Shown: one piece after another, positions 57,782 through 64,000 of the stretch
Layout of the letters: every line of letters begins with the position of its first letter
Numbering within the stretch: the first letter of the stretch is position 1
Origin: Erythrobacter sp. 3-20A1M
GTDB taxonomy: Bacteria > Pseudomonadota > Alphaproteobacteria > Sphingomonadales > Sphingomonadaceae
Length of the DNA stretch: 64,000 bases
Direction of reading: 5' to 3'
NCBI RefSeq assembly: GCF_018636735.1
Contig: NZ_CP045200.1
Coordinates: 248,001-312,000, forward strand
The notes under the pieces: model-generated
Told to the model about the DNA's origin: nothing
What the model saw: only the letters and a program-made list of their open reading frames with translations
Databases searched by the model: none
Position numbers and translations under genes: made by a program

Positions 57782-58477
57782 TCAACGCGCCGGGCGCACG
57801 CCGGACGTCTGCGATTCCATCATCAGACGGTCCTGCGCGGTCGGATCGTGACCCAGGATCTCGCCCTTGAAGACCCAGACCTTGATCCCGATGATGCCGT
57901 ACGAGGTTAGTGCCTCGGCCTCGGCGTAATCGATGTTCGCACGCAGCGTGTGCAGCGGAACGCGACCTTCGCGATACTGCTCCACACGCGCGATCTCGGC
58001 ACCGCCCAAGCGGCCGCCGCACACGATCTTGATGCCTTCGGCACCAAGGCGCATGGCGGACTGCATCGCGCGCTTCATCGCCCGGCGGAACGCCACACGG
58101 CGGATCAGCTGATCGGCGATACCCTGCGCGACGAGCTTCGCATCGACTTCCGGCTTGCGGATCTCGACGATGTTCAGCTTGATCTCGCTTTCCGTCATGG
58201 TGGCGAGCTTCGTGCGCAGCTTCTCGATATCGGCGCCCTTCTTGCCGATGATGACGCCGGGGCGTGCCGCGTAGATCGAGATACGGCACAGCTTGGCCGG
58301 ACGCTCGATCACCACCTTCGAAATCGCGGCCTGCGGCAGCGAGTTCACGATGTACTTGCGGATCTCGATGTCTTCCTTGAGCAGCTTGGCATAGTCGCGC
58401 CCTTCGGCGTACCAGCGGCTGTCCCAGGTGCGGTTGATCTGCAGGCGCAGACCGATCGGATTGCTCTTCTGACCCAT
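57782..58477 (-). CDS. rpsC: 30S ribosomal protein S3
   Basis: Encodes 231 residues starting [20 protein letters not shown]. The KH domain motif [14 protein letters not shown] and the C-terminal [14 protein letters not shown] are present. Shorter tail than some relatives. One base after rplV. Confidence 0.98.
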   Translation of the reverse strand: MGQKSNPIGLRLQINRTWDSRWYAEGRDYAKLLKEDIEIRKYIVNSLPQAAISKVVIERPAKLCRISIYAARPGVIIGKKGADIEKLRTKLATMTESEIKLNIVEIRKPEVDAKLVAQGIADQLIRRVAFRRAMKRAMQSAMRLGAEGIKIVCGGRLGGAEIARVEQYREGRVPLHTLRANIDYAEAEALTSYGIIGIKVWVFKGEILGHDPTAQDRLMMESQTSGVRPAR

Positions 58478-58478
58478 C

Positions 58479-58856
58479 TTACGCCTCTTCCTGCTCGCGA
58501 ACGATGATGCGCAGCCGGCTGAACGGCTTCAGGATGCGCGTCGACTTGCCGCGACCGCGGGTGTGGAACCGCTTCATCGTAATCGACTTGCCCACCGAAG
58601 CCTCGGCGACGACCAACGCGTCGACATCGAGATCATGGTTGTTCTCGGCATTGGCGATCGCGGAAGCCAGCACCTTGCTGGCATCGCGAGCCATCGCCTT
58701 CTTCGAGAAAGCGAGGATGTTCAACGCTTCCTCGGCCTTTTTGCCGCGGATCAGCTCGGCGACGAGGTTCAGCTTCTGCGCGGAACCACGGATGGTGGTG
58801 CCTACGGCCAGCGCCTCGTTGTCGGCTACGCGACGGGGGGATTTTGCCTTGCCCAT
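58479..58856 (-). CDS. rplV: 50S ribosomal protein L22
   Basis: Encodes 125 residues starting [17 protein letters not shown]. Core [18 protein letters not shown] and the tunnel loop region [16 protein letters not shown] are clear. Start shares one base with the rpsS stop. Confidence 0.97.
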   Translation of the reverse strand: MGKAKSPRRVADNEALAVGTTIRGSAQKLNLVAELIRGKKAEEALNILAFSKKAMARDASKVLASAIANAENNHDLDVDALVVAEASVGKSITMKRFHTRGRGKSTRILKPFSRLRIIVREQEEA

Positions 58857-59131
58857 TAGCGCTTGCCCTTTTTGTCGGAGGCATGGCCGGGGAAGCTGCG
58901 CGTGGGCGAGAACTCGCCGAGCTTGTGGCCGACCATGTCTTCCGAAACGGAGACCGGGATGAATTTCTGACCGTTGTAAACGTTGAACGTCAGGCCGACG
59001 AAGTCGGGCAGGATCGTGCTGCGGCGCGACCAGGTCTTGATCGGCTTGCTGCTGCTCGCTTCCTGTGCGTCCTGCGCCTTCTTCAGAAGGCTGAGTTCGA
59101 CGAACGGACCTTTCCAGACGGAACGTGCCAT
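58856..59131 (-). CDS. rpsS: 30S ribosomal protein S19
   Basis: Encodes 91 residues: [18 protein letters not shown], then [20 protein letters not shown] and [19 protein letters not shown]. Six bases after rplB. Confidence 0.98.
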   Translation of the reverse strand: MARSVWKGPFVELSLLKKAQDAQEASSSKPIKTWSRRSTILPDFVGLTFNVYNGQKFIPVSVSEDMVGHKLGEFSPTRSFPGHASDKKGKR

Positions 59132-59137
59132 GTCCGA

Positions 59138-59974
59138 TTACCTCTTCTTCTTGGCGTGGCGCGAACGGATGATCATCTTGTCCGTCTGCTTGTTGTTGCG
59201 GGTGCGCGCACCCTTGGTCGGCTTGCCCCACGGGGTAACCGGATGACGGCCACCGGAAGTCCGGCCTTCACCACCGCCGTGCGGGTGATCGACCGGGTTC
59301 TTGGCGACACCGCGGGTCAGCGGGCGCTTGCCCTTCCAGCGGGTGCGGCCGGCCTTGGCGAAGTTCTGGTTCTGGTTGTCCGGGTTCGACACCGCACCGA
59401 CCGTGCCCATGCAATCGGCGCGCAGGTAACGCTGCTCACCGCTGTTCATGCGGACCATGACCATGCCGCGGTCGCGACCGACCAGCTGGACGTAGGCACC
59501 GGCGGAACGGGCGATCTGCCCGCCCTTGCCCGGCTTCATCTCCACATTGTGGATGATGGTGCCGACCGGCATGTTACCCAGCGGCATCGCGTTGCCCGGC
59601 TTGGTGTCCACACGCTCGCCGGCGACGACGGTGTCGCCAACGGCCAGGCGCTGCGGCGCGATGATGTAGGCCTGCTCGCCGTCGCTATAGGTGATCAGCG
59701 CGATGAAAGCGGTGCGGTTGGGATCGTACTCGATCCGCTCCACGGTGCCTTCCACGTCCCACTTGCGCCGCTTGAAATCGATGAAGCGGTACTTCTGCTT
59801 GTGGCCGCCACCGATGCCGCGCGAGGTCACGTGACCCTTGTTGTTGCGCCCGCCGGTCTTGCGCTTGCCCTCGGTCAGCGACTTGACCGGCTTGCCCTTG
59901 TAGAGCCCGGTCTTGTCGACGAGGATCAGCCCGCGGCGTGCGGGGCTGGTCGGATTGTAGTTCTTGAGTGCCAT
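59138..59974 (-). CDS. rplB: 50S ribosomal protein L2
   Basis: Encodes 278 residues starting [20 protein letters not shown]. The conserved peptidyl-transferase-near histidine region [20 protein letters not shown] is intact, followed by [18 protein letters not shown]. Confidence 0.98.
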   Translation of the reverse strand: MALKNYNPTSPARRGLILVDKTGLYKGKPVKSLTEGKRKTGGRNNKGHVTSRGIGGGHKQKYRFIDFKRRKWDVEGTVERIEYDPNRTAFIALITYSDGEQAYIIAPQRLAVGDTVVAGERVDTKPGNAMPLGNMPVGTIIHNVEMKPGKGGQIARSAGAYVQLVGRDRGMVMVRMNSGEQRYLRADCMGTVGAVSNPDNQNQNFAKAGRTRWKGKRPLTRGVAKNPVDHPHGGGEGRTSGGRHPVTPWGKPTKGARTRNNKQTDKMIIRSRHAKKKR

Positions 59975-59988
59975 TTTCCTCTAGCCCC

Positions 59989-60297
59989 TCAGATACCGCT
60001 GGTGACGTCGATCGAGTCACCCTCGGCGAGCGTAACGATCGCCTTCTTGAAGTCGGTGCGCTTGTAGGGCTTGCCCCGCCAGCGCTTGGTCTTGCCCTTG
60101 GTCACGATCGTGTTCACGCCCACGACCTTCTTGTCGTAGATCGCTTCGACCGCTTCCTTGATCTGCGGCTTGGTGGCGTCGTTCGCCACCTTGAACACCA
60201 CCGCGTTGTTCTCGCTCGCGAGCGTCGACTTCTCGGTGATGTGCGGCGCCAGGATCACGTCGTAGTGGCGCGCGTCCACATTCTGCTGCTTAGCCAT
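59989..60297 (-). CDS. rplW: 50S ribosomal protein L23
   Basis: Encodes 102 residues. [18 protein letters not shown] and [20 protein letters not shown] are typical. Docking site for SRP and trigger factor. Start overlaps the rplD end by 8 bases. Confidence 0.97.
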   Translation of the reverse strand: MAKQQNVDARHYDVILAPHITEKSTLASENNAVVFKVANDATKPQIKEAVEAIYDKKVVGVNTIVTKGKTKRWRGKPYKRTDFKKAIVTLAEGDSIDVTSGI

Positions 60298-60913
60298 TGA
60301 AACGCGCCTCCAGCTTTTCGACCGCGTCCTTGGTCAGGACCAGCGTGTCGTGCTTCAGGATGTCGTAGACATTGGCACCGGCCGCCGGGAGGACGTTGAC
60401 GCCCACCAGGTTGCTCGCCGCCTTGCGGAAGCCCTCGTCGACGTTCTCGCCGCCGATGACCAGGACCTTGCCGTTCCAGCCCGCCTTGTCGAAGTGGCCC
60501 TTGAGCTCCTTCGTCTTGGCTTCCTTCATCTCGAGGCTGTCGAGAACGACGAGGCCGTCCTTCGCCTTGCTCGAGAGCGCCATCTTCAGGCCGAGGGCAC
60601 GGATCTTCTTGTTGAGCGACATGTTGAAGTCGCGCTTGCGCGCGCCATGCGCCTTGCCGCCGCCGATGAAGATCGGAGCGCCGCGATCGCCGTGACGAGC
60701 ACCGCCCGAACCCTTCTGCGCGCCGAACTTTTTGCCGGTGCGCGCCACATCCGAACGCTCGCGCGTCGGACGTGCGGTGGCACGGCGGTTCCACAGCTGC
60801 CAGGTGACGACGCGGTGCAGGATGTCGGCGCGCGGCTCGACGCCGAACACATCGTCGTTCAGCTCGATGTCGCCCGACGCCTTACCGTCGATTTTCTGGA
60901 CCTTCACCTTCAC
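60290..60913 (-). CDS. rplD: 50S ribosomal protein L4
   Basis: Encodes 207 residues starting [20 protein letters not shown]. The tunnel loop [20 protein letters not shown] and [15 protein letters not shown] are present. In E. coli L4 represses its own operon through the S10 leader; the leader here also has a terminator hairpin. Confidence 0.97.
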   Translation of the reverse strand: MKVKVQKIDGKASGDIELNDDVFGVEPRADILHRVVTWQLWNRRATARPTRERSDVARTGKKFGAQKGSGGARHGDRGAPIFIGGGKAHGARKRDFNMSLNKKIRALGLKMALSSKAKDGLVVLDSLEMKEAKTKELKGHFDKAGWNGKVLVIGGENVDEGFRKAASNLVGVNVLPAAGANVYDILKHDTLVLTKDAVEKLEARFNG

Positions 60914-60916
60914 GGC

Positions 60917-61801
60917 TCAGCCCTCCTTGTTCTCGCCTTCGGCCTTGTCGGCAGAGGGCGTGGTGTTGTTGTCATCGGCGGCACCGGTATCGGCATCGGC
61001 CCCCGCGTCCTGTTCCTTCAGGAGCGCTTCCTGCTGCTCGGCGGAAACCTCCTGGTGCACTTCGTGCTCGGCTCCGCTCTCGACCAGACCGGCATCGGTC
61101 TCTTCGTGCGAGAATTCGGACTGGTTGCGACGCATCACACCGGGGAACGGCAGATCGTCGGGCATCGCCACCTTCACCGCATCGCGGACCAGCATCCAGC
61201 TGTTCTTCGCGCCGGGGACGGAGCCTTTCACGAACAGCAGGCCGCGATCGGCGTCGGTGCGCACGATTTCGAGGTTCTGCTGCGTACGCTGACGGTCGCC
61301 CATGTGGCCGGCCATCTTCTTGTTCTTGAAGACGCGACCCGGATCCTGACGGTTACCGGTCGAACCATGCGAACGGTGGCTCAGCGAAACGCCGTGCGTC
61401 GCGCGCAGGCCGCCAAAGTTCCAGCGCTTCATGGCGCCGGCGAAGCCCTTGCCCTGCGTGTAGCCCGTCACGTCGACCTTCTGGCCGGCGATGAAGTGGT
61501 CCGCACTGATGAAGGCACCGACGGGGAGCAGGCCCTCGTCGTTCTCGACGCGGAATTCCGCGACCTTCATCTTCAACCCAACTTCGGCCTTGCCGAAAGC
61601 TTCGCGCTGCGGCTTGTTGACGTTCTTCTGCTTGGCAGTGCCCGAACCCACTGCGAGGGCGAAATAGCCGTCGCGATCCGCGGTGCGGTGCGAGACGACC
61701 TGGCAATCCTCCAGCGCGAGAACGGTAACGGGCACGTGCCGTCCGTCCTCCTGGAAGAGGCGGGTCATCCCGACTTTCTTTGCGATAACGCCTGTGCGCA
61801 T
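60917..61801 (-). CDS. rplC: 50S ribosomal protein L3 with long acidic C-terminal tail
   Basis: Encodes 294 residues against about 209 in E. coli. The core includes [20 protein letters not shown] and the [19 protein letters not shown] loop near the peptidyl transferase centre. After about residue 220 the tail is acidic and Gln/Ala-rich ([23 protein letters not shown]) up to NKEG. The tail is separate from the fold and its role is unknown. Confidence 0.96.
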   Translation of the reverse strand: MRTGVIAKKVGMTRLFQEDGRHVPVTVLALEDCQVVSHRTADRDGYFALAVGSGTAKQKNVNKPQREAFGKAEVGLKMKVAEFRVENDEGLLPVGAFISADHFIAGQKVDVTGYTQGKGFAGAMKRWNFGGLRATHGVSLSHRSHGSTGNRQDPGRVFKNKKMAGHMGDRQRTQQNLEIVRTDADRGLLFVKGSVPGAKNSWMLVRDAVKVAMPDDLPFPGVMRRNQSEFSHEETDAGLVESGAEHEVHQEVSAEQQEALLKEQDAGADADTGAADDNNTTPSADKAEGENKEG

Positions 61802-62048
61802 CGTCGAAACTCCTCAACAGAGGCACCAGAGGCCCATCCCCGGGTGCATGCTTGGCCCATTCTGTGATGCGTCGCCCCGTCCGGGCCAAAGTGCCCTCCC
61901 CCATTCGGGAGAGAGCGAGACGGGGGACGCGGCCCGGACCAGGTCCGGCGGTATCCCTATGTCTTGCCGATCCTGGCTGGGATCGGCGGGGCCGTAGAGA
62001 ACCCCGAAACCTTCGGTCAGTTTAGCGTCCCACCGGGGACGGTCGCGA
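61802..62048. other. Structured gap between rpsJ and rplC
   Basis: A 247-base gap in an otherwise tight operon. By eye it holds at least three hairpins: CTCCC..GGGAG (about 61898-61912), CCGGACC-A-GGTCCGG (about 61934-61949) and GCCGATCC..GGATCGGC (about 61968-61989). No coding frame is convincing. It may be a leader for rplC or an mRNA-processing region. Confidence 0.4.
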
Positions 62049-62360
62049 TCAAGCCAGTTTGATCTCGACATTGACGCCCGCGGCGAGGTCCAGCTTCATC
62101 AGCGCGTCGACCGTCTGGGCGTTGGGCTGCACGATGTCGAGCAGCCGCTTGTAGGTGCGCACCTCGAACTGCTCGCGCGACTTCTTGTCGATGTGCGGGC
62201 CGCGGTTCACGGTGAACTTCTCGATACGCGTCGGCATGGGAATGGGGCCACGAATAAGCGCACCGGTACGACGAGCGGTCTCTGCGATTTCGCCAGTCGC
62301 CTGGTCGAGAACGCGATGATCGAACGCCTTGAGGCGAATGCGGATATTCTGAGCTTCCAT
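62049..62360 (-). CDS. rpsJ: 30S ribosomal protein S10
   Basis: Encodes 103 residues: [20 protein letters not shown], then [19 protein letters not shown]. Also part of the NusB-E antitermination complex in general. First gene of the S10 operon, 306 bases after tuf. Confidence 0.98.
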   Translation of the reverse strand: MEAQNIRIRLKAFDHRVLDQATGEIAETARRTGALIRGPIPMPTRIEKFTVNRGPHIDKKSREQFEVRTYKRLLDIVQPNAQTVDALMKLDLAAGVNVEIKLA

Positions 62361-62403
62361 TACCTACACCGATGCGAAAGAGCCAAACGACCCGTTGCCA
62401 GGC

Positions 62404-62460
62404 CATCAAAAAAAGAAAGGCCCACCCGCTTTCCGGAAAACTCCGGAGAGGGCGGCCCTC
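62404..62460 (-). terminator. Intrinsic terminator in the rpsJ leader
   Basis: On the minus strand GGCCGCCC pairs with GGGTGGGCC (one bulge), enclosing a second perfect hairpin TCCGGA-GTTT-TCCGGA; TTTCTTTTTTT follows. It lies about 45 bases before the rpsJ start and downstream of the promoter at 62505-62533, so it could act as an attenuator for the S10 operon, or be a second tuf terminator. Confidence 0.7.
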
Positions 62461-62504
62461 CTGAAATTCGTTTCGACGGAGACGAATCCCCGGGTCGAGG
62501 CGCG

Positions 62505-62533
62505 CATATACGAATCTGCTCGCGCTCTGGCAA
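62505..62533 (-). promoter_or_regulatory. Candidate S10 operon promoter
   Basis: On the minus strand TTGCCA (62528-62533) and TATATG (62505-62510) are exactly 17 bases apart. Transcription would start near 62498, giving a leader of about 138 bases to rpsJ. Position after the tuf terminator supports the call. Confidence 0.55.
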
Positions 62534-62613
62534 CCCCCGTTTTCCAACAAATCGGGCGTTACCGGGAGGTTTCGACCGCCGCGTGCGACGGACGGCACCT
62601 CCTATAAATAGCG

Positions 62614-62645
62614 AAGGCCCGGCTCCCCATCGGGAACCGGGCCTT
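62614..62645 (-). terminator. Terminator after tuf
   Basis: AAGGCCCGGCTCCC and GGGAACCGGGCCTT form a 14-position stem with one mismatch and a CATC loop, 22 bases after the tuf stop. The following U-tract is weak (TTCGCTATTTAT). It separates the str and S10 units at least partly. Confidence 0.7.
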
Positions 62646-62666
62646 CTCAATTCGCTACGGCGAAGA

Positions 62667-63857
62667 TCAGGTGGTGATCTTCGACACCACGCCCGAGCCG
62701 ACGGTACGCCCGCCTTCGCGGATCGCGAAGCGCAGACCTTCATCCATGGCGATCGGCGCGATCAGCTTGACCGAAATGGTCACGTTGTCGCCCGGCATAA
62801 CCATCTCGGTGCCCTCGGGGAGGATGACCTCGCCGGTGACGTCCGTGGTGCGGAAGTAGAACTGCGGCCGGTAGTTGGCGAAGAACGGCGTGTGACGGCC
62901 GCCTTCGTCCTTCGACAGAACATAGACTTCGGCGCTGAACTCGGTGTGCGGCGTAACCGAACCCGGCTTCGCCAGGACCTGGCCACGCTCCACGCCTTCA
63001 CGCGCAACGCCGCGGATCAGGGCACCGATGTTGTCGCCCGCTTCGCCGCGATCAAGCAGCTTGCGGAACATCTCGACGCCGGTGACGGTCGTCTTGGTGG
63101 TGTCCTTGATGCCGACGATCTCGACTTCGTCGCCGACGTTCACGACGCCGGTCTCGACGCGGCCGGTAACCACGGTGCCGCGGCCGGAGATCGAGAACAC
63201 GTCCTCGATCGGCATCAGGAACGCCTGGTCCACCGGGCGCTCGGGCTGCGGGATGTACTCGTCGACGGCCTTCATCAGCGCGATGATCGATTCCTTGCCG
63301 ATGTTGTCGTCGCGACCTTCGAGGGCGGCCAGGGCCGAACCCTTGACGATCGGAATATCGTCACCGTCGAAGCCGTACTCGGACAGCAGCTCGCGAACTT
63401 CCAGCTCGACCAGCTCGAGGATTTCCTCGTCGTCGACCTGGTCGACCTTGTTCATGTACACGACCAGCTGCGGCACGCCGACCTGACGAGCGAGCAGGAT
63501 GTGCTCGCGGGTCTGGGGCATCGGGCCGTCGGCGGCGTTCACGACCAGGATCGCGCCGTCCATCTGGGCGGCACCGGTGATCATGTTCTTCACGTAGTCG
63601 GCGTGACCCGGGCAGTCGACGTGAGCGTAGTGACGCGCTTCGGTCTCGTACTCGACGTGCGCGGTCGAGATGGTGATCCCGCGCTCACGCTCTTCGGGCG
63701 CCTTGTCGATGTTCGCGAAATCGACAGCCGAACCGCCGTAGGTCTCGGCCATCACCTTGGTGATCGCCGCGGTCAGCGTGGTCTTGCCGTGGTCGACGTG
63801 ACCGATCGTGCCGATGTTGCAGTGCGGCTTGTTCCGCTCGAATTTTTCCTTCGCCAT
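62667..63857 (-). CDS. tuf: Elongation factor Tu
   Basis: Encodes 396 residues starting [23 protein letters not shown]-binding motifs [28 protein letters not shown] are present. It brings aminoacyl-tRNA to the ribosome. Follows fusA by 120 bases. Alphaproteobacteria often have a second tuf, not in this window. Confidence 0.98.
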   Translation of the reverse strand: MAKEKFERNKPHCNIGTIGHVDHGKTTLTAAITKVMAETYGGSAVDFANIDKAPEERERGITISTAHVEYETEARHYAHVDCPGHADYVKNMITGAAQMDGAILVVNAADGPMPQTREHILLARQVGVPQLVVYMNKVDQVDDEEILELVELEVRELLSEYGFDGDDIPIVKGSALAALEGRDDNIGKESIIALMKAVDEYIPQPERPVDQAFLMPIEDVFSISGRGTVVTGRVETGVVNVGDEVEIVGIKDTTKTTVTGVEMFRKLLDRGEAGDNIGALIRGVAREGVERGQVLAKPGSVTPHTEFSAEVYVLSKDEGGRHTPFFANYRPQFYFRTTDVTGEVILPEGTEMVMPGDNVTISVKLIAPIAMDEGLRFAIREGGRTVGSGVVSKITT

Positions 63858-63977
63858 TTTACTCTTAACCTCTGTCTGTCAGATTTTGAATTTTCACCGG
63901 GAGAGGATCGGCGCCCCAGGTCGAAGGCCCCCGTAAGGACCTTCGTGAAGGCGCCGCCCCTACTCGCTTGCCCTGCC

Positions 63978-64000
63978 TTAGGCAAGCTTCTCCTTGACTT
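63978..64000 (-). CDS. fusA: Elongation factor G, C-terminal end (partial)
   Basis: The last six codons and stop (VKEKLA, TAA) are visible at the window edge. The position just upstream of tuf in the str operon and the short ending agree with EF-G. Identity is otherwise inferred from gene order. Confidence 0.5.

Overview
The window is chromosomal DNA from a high-GC alphaproteobacterium. The most likely group is Sphingomonadales, family Erythrobacteraceae or a close relative. This is inferred from the alphaproteobacterial S10-spc-alpha gene order, the style of the TCA and UvrA proteins, and repeats of the CTTCGACAAGCTCAGG and CCCTCCCG..CGGGAGGG kinds that are common in sphingomonads. No rRNA, tRNA, CRISPR array, transposase or integrase was recognised.

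Layout. 1-5983: end of a molybdopterin oxidoreductase, cyclopropane-fatty-acid synthase-like methyltransferase, argG, a gene-poor stretch with a hairpin terminator and DnaA-box-like sites, an RlpA-like protein, a membrane protein and a convergent HTH protein. 6090-7985: a clearly AT-rich two-gene cassette (membrane-anchored dCTP-deaminase/dUTPase-fold protein plus a thymidylate-synthase homologue carrying the Asn-to-Asp change typical of dCMP-acting enzymes). It sits against the 3' end of uvrA, where a second diverged copy of the uvrA tail remains. 8100-21207: uvrA, an esterase/GH43 pair, flavin reductase, a lipoprotein-like protein, a DUF305-LVIVD fusion, a lysozyme, a lipoprotein and an M3 peptidase. 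21276-26100: a vitamin B12 uptake operon (btuB-btuF-btuC-btuD) under a cobalamin riboswitch. 26323-28737: a small protein and a membrane GGDEF-EAL protein. 28991-37276: TCA cycle genes mdh, an unknown exported protein, sucD, sucA, sucB, lpdA; sucC is absent. 37290-43198: membrane protein, serine hydrolase with a palindromic operator candidate, M49-like peptidase, TRIC channel and two related small envelope proteins. 43351-64000: the translation supercluster, transcribed leftward: fusA (end only), tuf, rpsJ through rplP-rpmC-rpsQ, rplN to rpmD, rplO-secY-adk, rpsM-rpsK-rpoA-rplQ.

How it works together. The right 20 kb is the growth-rate-regulated translation apparatus, with a recognisable promoter and an intrinsic terminator in the rpsJ leader. 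The usual rpmD-rplO junction is split by about 2.4 kb holding an acyltransferase, a single-domain response regulator and a small gene coupled to rpmD. A frameshifted SDR gene and an SRPBCC protein lie between adk and rpsM. The TCA block supplies the 2-oxoglutarate dehydrogenase complex and neighbouring steps. The B12 operon is a self-contained, riboswitch-controlled importer.

Most likely undescribed system: the AT-rich thymidylate-synthase-like/deaminase-fold cassette at 6174-7866. Its residues suggest a nucleotide-metabolism or nucleotide-sensing module, possibly anti-phage; the defence role is inference only.
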